Source of the DNA: Steromphala cineraria
Taxonomy: Eukaryota > Mollusca > Gastropoda > Trochida > Trochidae
Reading direction: 5' to 3'
DNA: 64,000 bases
Assembly: GCA_916613615.1 (NCBI GenBank)
Contig: OU744730.1
Coordinates: 28,270,882-28,334,881 of the forward strand
In this document: positions 57,201 through 64,000 of the stretch, piece after piece
How positions within the stretch are numbered: the first letter of the stretch is position 1
Layout: every line of letters begins with the position of its first letter
Translations under genes and position numbers: made by a program
The notes under the pieces: model-generated
The model's database searches: none
The model's input: only the letters and a program-made list of their open reading frames with translations
Told to the model about the DNA's origin: nothing

Positions 57201-58728
57201 GGCCGATGCTCTCTTCTAGATTATAAGTCCATATTCTTTCACAATAATTATAGGATCGCCCCATATATGCGAAATGACCAAGAGGTCAGGAGGTGAAAGC
57301 AGATGTTAAACTTCAACACAGCAATATATATCTCTATATTCTATACCTGTTCCTACCCTATTTTGGGTTTTGTCTGCTGGGGATTTCGTCCTTGGAGACT
57401 TTGTCCTTGGGGATTTGTCCACTGGGATTTTGTCCCACAACCGGATGTTTAATCTTGGTGCATTTCACCCTTGCATGGTTGGTTTTGAGTATACCCTTAA
57501 AGGAACTTTGCCAATTCACAAAATGAAAGACTGCACTGTGACTTTCTAACCCGTAATGGACATTTGAGTTTCCATTCTCTGTGAACCTGGTGGTGTTGTT
57601 CATGCAATACCTCCCATTGGCGGTATGAATGCTGACATTGATGTCGGTATTACTGGTAACTAATATCTATCAGTACAATGGATTTTCATCTGCCAAAATG
57701 CATCAAAGCGTTTGTGAAGCCTCCCATGATTCATACCTGTGAATGATGTTGACACATATTGTTACTAGTAGTAAAACAAAGGACCGTGGATGGTCAACTT
57801 GCTGATATGATGGTGAGTGCAATGGTAGTATGACAATGCTGACACACTGTTCTTATTTTACTTTGACTTTATGATTCCACTCAAGATCCCTTAAGTGGAT
57901 CACAGGCGACTCAATGACACTCGTACGTTCTTGGTACTGTCTTGGTACTTTAATGTGTATAATTTTTTAAAGTTGGGGAAAACGTTAATATAAAAGTTTC
58001 CAAAAGGCAATTATGATTACATAAATAACCTTATGTTAGATAACTAAGCATTTTTTAGAAGCATTTGAGAAAAGCTTTCATTTGATATATTGCATGACAT
58101 GATTATCAGCAAAATGAAAAAATTCTCAATTTAACCAAAATAAAAGTATATTTTGCAAGCATTTTGATCAATATTTCACTTCGGTTATTATCTACACCAA
58201 TAAAAAGTACATTTTTGAAAAGGTAATCAAACAAGCTTTCATTTGATATACAACATTCAATATACAACATAAATGTAAAACATATTCAATAATTCAGAAA
58301 ATCTTTGGCGGCCATATTGGAAACGGCGGCCATTTTGAAAAAGCCACCACCTAGAATTCGCAGAACTTTGTGCCATTGATGTAAAGGTGATATTTTGAAG
58401 GTCTCCAGAAAAAATCAGCTTTCTACTATTTTTTTCCGGGTTGTCCATATCTTTTAACTAATGGTCCTGGCCAATAAGAGGCTCATCAAAAGTGGCTTTT
58501 AATACCAAACTGAACATATTTTAGTAGTGACCTTTGGCACACTATACAATATTGTAATCAGACTTTCACATATTCTAAAGAAAATAGTGAAATATGTTTG
58601 TGTTTATGTGAACATTAAATGTCTAAATATCAACTCCTCGCACCTGGCAGTAGCTGTCTGTCCCTCAAGCGTGCTCCTCGTCTGGAGAGGAGTTGAGCTC
58701 CTCGCAGTAATCTCTGGACACTCCTCAT
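45822..58728 (-). CDS. Tandem HAD-phosphatase / choline dehydrogenase fusion, mitochondrial
   Basis: Coding exons 58728-58644, 53369-53168, 49476-48655 and 48249-45822 sum to 3537 nt, i.e. 1178 residues plus stop. Junction phases (1, 2, 2) fit at every join and all introns are GT-AG. Order: presequence (1-28 and beyond), HAD1 (about 69-300), HAD2 (about 343-575), a presequence-like linker (about 587-626), and GMC oxidoreductase (about 628-1160). Choline dehydrogenase is an FAD enzyme of the mitochondrial inner membrane that oxidises choline to betaine aldehyde, en route to glycine betaine. The HAD substrates are unknown. An acceptor just upstream of the ATG (exon edge 58762) implies a spliced 5' UTR. 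A transcript is needed to confirm one continuous message. Confidence 0.85.
48655..49476 (-). CDS. Fusion exon 3: most of HAD1 and the start of HAD2
   Basis: 822 nt between TTATTTCAG and GAGAG|GTTGGT. HAD1 motif II is ICTSDN (T196/S197), motif III QPKPNP (K230), motif [13 protein letters not shown] (D255, D259). After a roughly 55-residue connector, HAD2 motif I reads VVLDLHGTM: nucleophile D348 is present but the +2 acid/base position is His350. The closest family type is the phosphoglycolate-phosphatase-like (Gph) group with a helical cap between motifs I and II. Confidence 0.85.
50475..50612. repeat. Foldback element in fusion intron 2
   Basis: Nested inverted arms: CATATGATCAGTCTAAGTAA outer and GTCTAGAAAGACCTAGTAGT inner, with inverse counterparts on the right. 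Confidence 0.5.
51750..52905 (+). mobile_element. 'Pearl'-like tandem array 3 (Helentron-related), in fusion intron 2
   Basis: Left end GTTTGTGAAACACGAATGCC. The body has six or seven units of roughly 130-190 bp built from TCAAGGTCAAGGTCACAAGG, GTGTCATCTGAAAGGTCTCA and GTTATGACCAAGGTTAAAGT, several ending in (GACG)n. The right end is a final (GACG/GACA)n run and a CCCCGGAATC-TCC-GATTCGGGG hairpin at about 52876-52900. This matches the described bivalve pearl architecture. The open frames across it are repeat artefacts. Confidence 0.75.
52976..53072 (-). repeat. tRNA-like SINE head, minus strand
   Basis: The minus strand reads GGATAGCGCAGTGATAAGCG (A box) and AGGTCCTTGGTTTCCACC (weak B box). 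It lies 95 bp from exon 2 of the fusion gene. Mismatches argue against a working tRNA. Confidence 0.4.
53168..53369 (-). CDS. Fusion exon 2: HAD1 motif I
   Basis: 202 nt between acceptor TGTAATTGCAG and donor CCAA|GTATGT. Residues 29-96; [10 protein letters not shown] supplies the nucleophile D74 and acid/base D76. The preceding 36 residues are basic and Ser/Gln-rich. An ATG at codon 65 could start a shorter, cytosolic form, but the upstream frame is open to the acceptor and fits exon 1. Confidence 0.85.
53400..54930. other. Fusion intron 1, no gene
   Basis: AT-rich. A 115-codon frame at 53505-53852 has no motif, starts at a weak context and is not splice-flanked; I do not regard it as coding. 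Confidence 0.4.
54930..55255 (+). repeat. Inverted repeat, left copy (fusion intron 1)
   Basis: About 320 bp containing GGCCAGGACCATTAG, GAAAGCTGATTTTTTCTGGA and GCTTGTTTGATTACCTTTTC. The same sequence in opposite orientation lies at 58140-58482. Confidence 0.8.
57362..57440 (+). repeat. Minisatellite (about 15-17 bp unit)
   Basis: About five degenerate units of TTTGTCCTTGGGGATT type. Confidence 0.8.
58140..58482 (-). repeat. Inverted repeat, right copy (fusion intron 1)
   Basis: Reverse-oriented partner of 54930-55255, similar over its whole length with scattered differences. The pair may be termini of one 3.5-kb element or two separate insertions of a non-autonomous family. Confidence 0.8.
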
Positions 58729-58762
58729 CTTATTGTCAGCAGTTCCTCATCAAGTCAGTGTT
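58644..58762 (-). CDS. Fusion exon 1: start codon and mitochondrial presequence
   Basis: A short GC-richer exon bounded by TTTTCTTCCAG (exon edge 58762) and CCAG|GTGCGA. The ATG at 58728 opens [20 protein letters not shown] followed by LRDRQLLP: nine Arg, no Glu and a single Asp, the pattern of an amphipathic mitochondrial targeting helix. Its one-base overhang completes the two-base start of exon 2. No in-frame ATG lies upstream within the exon. Confidence 0.75.
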
Positions 58763-59355
58763 CTGGAAGAAAAGAAAATCATATTGTAATACAAAATTAC
58801 ATTTTATCAACCATTCTGTTTCAAGGTTTCTACTTACAAAACTTGGTGGTGAAAATATGTGAATATCATAAAGATATTATCCCTGAGATCTGAGCCCTTG
58901 ATATCCTAAGCAAGGCAAAAAAATCAATATGTTGTTTTACAGAATTTTCTTTCATTATTATGAGTTATGACTAATTTGGTGAAAAAAAAATTCCTCAGAA
59001 TACCAAAATAATGTTACAAGATTTTTTCCTAAGAGTGAAAAAAAGGGTAAAATTTTATATTTTTGTATGTGCTAGAGTTTTAGAAAATATTAAAGTTCAT
59101 ATTAGCGACTTTTCTTTTTTTAGCCTACTGACTTTAGACATCTTACCCCCAAAGTATCAACTAAATAATTTTGTCTGCACTAGGCTGGCCTTTAACAAGA
59201 TTACGAAATATCAGAAGATATAACCAAAGTGGAAGGAGTCCCTGAATAGGACAATAATAAAGAACATCTTTCATGGTTCAATACCAGCGGTACTAGTACG
59301 CCCAAAGGTACTTGGCTGAGAGTGTAATAACTACATGTATTACTGAACAATAGAG

Positions 59356-59752
59356 GCTCTGAGGTGTAATGATACGGCAATACATTATCGTATTGTGATA
59401 CACAGGCCACAATATATCGTATGGTATCGTAGGATGAGGATCAGGATACATAAAATAATGATAAATTCTCAATATGGGTGCTCAAAACTGAGATATGCAT
59501 TAAAAAAATACTTCATTATGCACATAAGAACCTCTTCTAAAATTTGCAAGTTTGATTATATTACAATTACATCAAAAAAGCATTAAGTCAATTCTTTCTC
59601 AAGATTAACTGACTCCAAAAGTTTGTGACAAGATCATTATGTCAGGAGATTATATGTATCGGGATACGTACCGTATCGTGAGATTCGTGACCCCCATATC
59701 GGGATACGTATCGTATCGCAACCCTCCTGTTTCGTTACACCTCTACTGAACA
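59356..59752. mobile_element. hAT-type non-autonomous element
   Basis: GAGGTGTAATGATACGG at the left pairs with CGTTACACCTCT at the right. The interior has repeated GATACG/CGTATCG motifs (TCGGGATACGTACCGTATCG), the usual composition of hAT-derived elements beginning with GTGTAACGATAC. Confidence 0.6.
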
Positions 59753-60103
59753 AGTGGTCCAAAGGACGGGTAGTTGAAACATTACATTACATGATCGCTG
59801 AGATACTCTTGTGTGAGCACAGAAATACACTGCTCCATATGACTGTAGCATTGTAATTGTTCATTTTGACCCAAACATATAAAGAGATTCAATGCAATCA
59901 CAAAATATAAAGGAATAAATTGAAAAATTTACATTCCATAATAATGTCAATATTTCAATTAACAAAAGAAATGAGATATTCAAATATCATTTTTGATTTC
60001 AAAAGACTGAATAAATGAATATAAAGCTGTCATTAATGTTTTCCTTAATCTCATGCATTTCCTTATTTCACAGCTGGTTATGTTTATATTACCGGTACTT
60101 CGA

Positions 60104-60202
60104 GACCCGGGTTATATTAATGTCAGCACCCCCTTACCCCCCGGGTTATATTCGAGGCCCGGGTTGTAATGGAGGCCCGGGTTGTATTAGAGGAAATACG
60201 GT
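60104..60202 (+). repeat. Minisatellite with CCCGGGTTRTA units
   Basis: Four roughly 18-bp units (GAGGCCCGGGTTGTAATG and variants), locally very GC-rich. Confidence 0.8.
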
Positions 60203-60817
60203 AATTCTAAACAGGAAAGTCCTCCTGAATTTCGTTTCTACAAAAAATATCCCCCTTTGAATGGTCCTTTAAGCAAGTACACATGATGATGTATGTACAG
60301 TCACACAAACAGTACACACACGACAAAGAGGGTTTCATAAGGTAAGTATATCTGGCTGCACTATAGTGACATTTATTTCTCAATCATGCCAATATTACAC
60401 CATCATGTACCAAATTTGACAGTCAACCCTTAGCATATCTGTGGCTTAGGTTATTATTATGCAGCTGATATGACTCTTTCTCAGTGGGGAATTTCCAAGA
60501 ATTTGTTGGGCTAAATAAGCATTGTCGTATCTTATAATCTAACGAGGTCATACTGACCGTACAGATAACATCCAAATTTACACTTGCTTACTGCAAAATC
60601 ATCACCTGTAATTTCAAGCCAACAGTCAAAAACTGACATCGGAAATCTACTGGCACTTTCGATAACTGACAACCAGCATTTAGACAGCTGATCACGCCGG
60701 TAACGAAGATAACGGCCTCAAGAACTTTGCAATTTAGGAACGTTTAACCTTACCTTCGACGAATATGAAATGTGTTGAAACCACTCTGCAATTTCATGTA
60801 AGCAAGAAAGAACTTAC

Positions 60818-60860
60818 TCTTTGTTATGCTCCGATAACTGTACTGTACATTAGTGAGGCA
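60818..60860 (-). other. Possible 5' UTR exon of the fusion gene
   Basis: On the minus strand CATAACAAAGA|GTAAGTTCTT is a strong donor in a GC-richer stretch (about 60600-61020), 2 kb upstream of the coding start. It would fit a non-coding first exon, but nothing else proves it. Confidence 0.2.
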
Positions 60861-61019
60861 CGCACGACCGATTTATCGTCACTCTTCAATGAAAGCAAAG
60901 GGTCAAGGTCACCCTGAGCCAGCCAGACTGGGTTGTCCAGTCAATCTTATTTTCATTTCTAACACGATGCCGTTTGCGCATTGAATAGACAAATCTAAAC
61001 CAACGAGCTCTCTACATAG

Positions 61020-62890
61020 TATATACGGGCAAATGCTGCGTGGAGCTTGGCCCATATATGTGTATATATATAGATATATACATTATATGTATACAGGCAA
61101 ATGCAATGTATAATTTTATCATGCATCGCACATGTTTGTACATCGATTACCATTTAACATTGTTTGATTAGAATGTTTTTGCATGTTGATGGTTTTGCGA
61201 TTTTTTTTAATTTATCTAAAAAATAAAGTTTAATCATTTATTTCAATAACTAAATGTATTTGTGAATTAGCTATCATCTTCTTCATTGTATAATGTATAA
61301 CAAAATGCAAATTTTGTAAGCCAATTTATTTCATATACCTATAAAGAGCTCTCGCTCGGGAAATACTAATATTAAGCCACTCGATCGTGTGGTAAACATA
61401 TATACTAAATATGTCATGGATACTCATATGATATCCTATATTTATCATATGTAAGATATTTTTCAATTTCTAAAACACTTGATACTTCACCGAACCCTTT
61501 AATCATTAATATTGAAATATAAGGTAATTGAGAAACTTTTAACAAAACTAGATGTAACAATATATACCAAACACTTTCATAGTTTAAAGTATTATAGTTA
61601 TTTGAAATTTAAAGCATTATATAGCTATTTGAAATTTGTTCGTGTTTAGTATAGTAATTGTTGAATTGAATATATTTGATTTTGTTTTTAATGATTTCAA
61701 TGTTTGTACGTGTTCTGTATATGATTGTCATAGTTTCATGTTTTTTCATAAATATACAAAATTTGAACACTTTATTTAATATGAGTTCCCTTTTTCCCAA
61801 ATAAATTCATGCTTATAACGATAAACAGGCCCAGGATTAAAATAATTTAATAAGTTTCAGTCTGAAGATCAAAGACTATTTGTAGTTTGTTTTCCATAAC
61901 AATTTCAATTTCACTCATTTATCGATAGCATTTGCAAACAAAAAATCAACATTTTAATTAAAACGTCTACAATATAATTTACTATACACAATAAGTTAGG
62001 GATAGTTTCGCGATTAATGCGTTGCAGTTAGTGACTAAATAAATCATTATTAATTATTTCAAATTTTACATCTTTCCTATTCATATCGTATTCAAATCAG
62101 ATAACATTTCTTACCTTCAATTTCACATCCTTTCATCAAAAAGATTAACTTTTGGACCACAAAACTTGTTACTTTTATACTCAACGACTGGATGTTTTTG
62201 TATCCTTGTATGCATAAAGTTGTTATCTATAGTGCAGTTTTTGTTTATTTTCCACGTCTTGTTACAACCAAGCGACACGTTAGCCTCAGCTCAATGACAA
62301 AGCATTTACACTGACATCGTAACCATTTAGATAACGTGTACTTTGTGCTTGAATTTTTAAATTATTTGATAACCATTTTAAAGTGACACAGAGTGTCTTT
62401 CTTAAAATTTTATTTGGTTTTGATAAGCCACAAATTATCTAATTTGCTGATTGAAGTTCATATCTCATCACTGGACTTGCTAATATATCCATTTATGCAT
62501 AATATCTCTAAAATGTTTGATTTTGTGGGAAAATCAAGAAAACATCTCAAATACGTTTAATCTTCGAAATTATGCATCCAATTAATATACCTATTAGTTA
62601 CAATATCTAATAAACACTATCGAATAGAATTTATCTCCCTGTCAGCTTATGACATGGTTTCAAAATTACGTTTGGCGAATTTGCGCGCCACTCGAGCCAC
62701 ATTGTTCGGTTTTCGACCATTCCGACTTTTAATGGCCGTATTTTCGCTCTAATGTACTGATTGACCTTTAACTTGTTATTTTCAGTAACAGTAAGTGGTC
62801 CCCGATGTAATAACATCGATTTCCAAATTTGACATTCACCGTCAATTCAAGCATGGTTATGCGTTTTATTCAGCGCGAATTACTTTTTAA
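61020..62890. other. AT-rich DNA, no gene recognised
   Basis: TATATA-rich from about 61050. No exon, SINE or inverted-repeat element found. Confidence 0.4.
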
Positions 62891-62892
62891 GT

Positions 62893-63135
62893 GTGGGGCA
62901 CGGTGGTGTACTGGTGGTGTATACGCCTGTCACTTTCAAATTCCGGATTCGAATCCAGTTGGAGACACCAAAAATACGTGACTTGGGCGTTACACTGTGT
63001 TGTGCCCTTGGCAAGGCACTTCATCAACATTGCACTCAGTCCACCCATCTGTACATTTGGGTACAATACGGAAAGGGCCTAACAGGCCGCAACGGGACTG
63101 CTTTGAAAGTACAAAGCCTTTAAGGCCATTATGTC
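62893..63135 (+). repeat. tRNA-derived SINE with conserved core
   Basis: Head GGGCACGGTGGTGTACTGGT with B box GGATTCGAATCC. The core has CCTTGGCAAGGCACTTCATC, CTCAGTCCACCCATCTGTA and GGGTAC, as in the SINEs at 6818 and 19016. It ends CTTTAAGGCC. Confidence 0.65.
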
Positions 63136-63169
63136 GATTATGGATTTTAGGCTTCAAACTTAAATGCTT

Positions 63170-63875
63170 TATGATTATGCTTAATGCATTATGCGTTATG
63201 CTTTATGCGTTATGCGTTATGCTTTATGCGTTATGCGTTATGCGTTATGTTTTATGCTTATGCGTTACTGTTATGTTTTATGCGATATGCTTTATGCTTA
63301 TACTTATGCGTTATTTTCATGCTCTTGCTTTATATTTAGGCTTAGTCTTATGCTTTATGCTTTATGCTTAATACTTTATGCTTTATATTTTATGCTTTAT
63401 ATTTTATGCTTTATGCTTTATGCTTTATGCTTTATGCTTTATGCTTTATGCTTATGCTTTATGGTTCATGCATATGGTTTATGCTTTTTGCTTATGCTTA
63501 TGCTTATGCTTATGCTTATGCTTATGCTTATGCTTATGCTTATGCTCATGCTCATGCTTATGTTTACGTTTTTGATTATGCTTATATATGCTTACGCTTT
63601 TGCTTATGCTTATGCTTATGCTTTATGCTTTATGCTCTTGCTCTTGCTCATGCTTATGTTTACGATTTTGCTTATGCTTATGCTTATGCTTACGCTTACG
63701 CTTACGCTTATGCTTATGCTTATGCTTATGCTTATCCCAATGAGTTTGCTCATGCTTATGCTTATGCTTATGTTTTATGCTTTATGCTTTATGCTTTATG
63801 CTTTATGCTTTATGCTTTATGCTTATGCTTAACTTATGCTTTATGCTTTATGTTTTATGCTTTGTGCTTTGTGCG
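63170..63875 (+). repeat. (TTATGC)n / (TTTATGC)n satellite-like array
   Basis: About 700 bp of 6- and 7-bp units (TTATGC, TTTATGC) with blocks of each type and a few variants (TCATGC, TTACGC). It directly follows the SINE. Apparent open frames of Leu/Met/Tyr/Ala repeats are artefacts of the array. Confidence 0.95.
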
Positions 63876-64000
63876 TAATGCAAGGTTCCGAAGCTCTACA
63901 CATATAAAGTACTTCAAAACTACACCCAAACGAGCATGTAGACCGTCGTTTGTCGTTTGTAATAAGCGCACGATTCCACTCAAGAGCACCGCGCTTGAAA

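Noticed and set aside
63191..63832. 213-codon frame of Leu/Met/Tyr/Ala repeats
   Set aside because: Pure translation of the (TTATGC)n array.
63170..63875. CRISPR-like or telomeric array
   Set aside because: No unique spacers between units, and the unit is not a telomere repeat; a simple satellite in a eukaryotic genome.

Overview
The window is nuclear DNA from an animal, most probably a marine bivalve mollusc. Genes are intron-rich with GT-AG introns, intergenic DNA is AT-rich, and non-autonomous elements are dense. Three arrays have the 'pearl' layout described from bivalves: tandem core units of about 130-190 bp, followed in two or all three by a (GACG)n-type tetranucleotide run. No bacterial, plasmid or organellar features were seen. 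All gene models come from reading splice signals and frame by eye; no RNA or database evidence was available.

Layout. 1-8.4 kb: a lone SLC6-transporter-like exon (about 2785-2919) near three perfect CRE octamers, plus SINE remnants. 8.4-35.7 kb: a cluster of three paralogous genes, called A, B and C here, for small secreted proteins. Each has a signal peptide, a Cys-rich PAN/apple-like segment and a beta-propeller-like domain, and all three share the same exon phases (0, then 1). A (8426-17263, +) is split by a full-length L1/Tx1-clade LINE on the minus strand (9875-16769) with intact ORF1 and ORF2 and a perfect 13-bp target-site duplication. B (23558-25894, +) and C (35678-32665, -) are intact and convergent, with a dead Tc1-like transposon between them. 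35.7-45.8 kb: no intact gene; MITEs, a near-perfect 144-bp palindrome, two tandem arrays and a decayed fragment of the neighbouring choline dehydrogenase gene.

45.8-58.8 kb (minus strand): the most striking locus. Four coding exons (58728-58644, 53369-53168, 49476-48655, 48249-45822) join in perfect phase to 3537 nt. They encode a 1178-residue protein with a mitochondrial-type presequence, two tandem HAD-phosphatase domains and a complete GMC-family choline dehydrogenase. The two HAD domains carry an intron at the same position and phase, so they arose by internal duplication; the second has His in place of the usual acid/base Asp. Choline dehydrogenase makes betaine aldehyde, precursor of the osmolyte glycine betaine. 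A phosphatase-dehydrogenase fusion in mitochondria suggests a coupled choline/betaine step, but the HAD substrates are unknown. 58.8-64 kb: a hAT-like MITE, minisatellites, a tRNA-derived SINE and a roughly 0.7-kb (TTATGC)n-type array.
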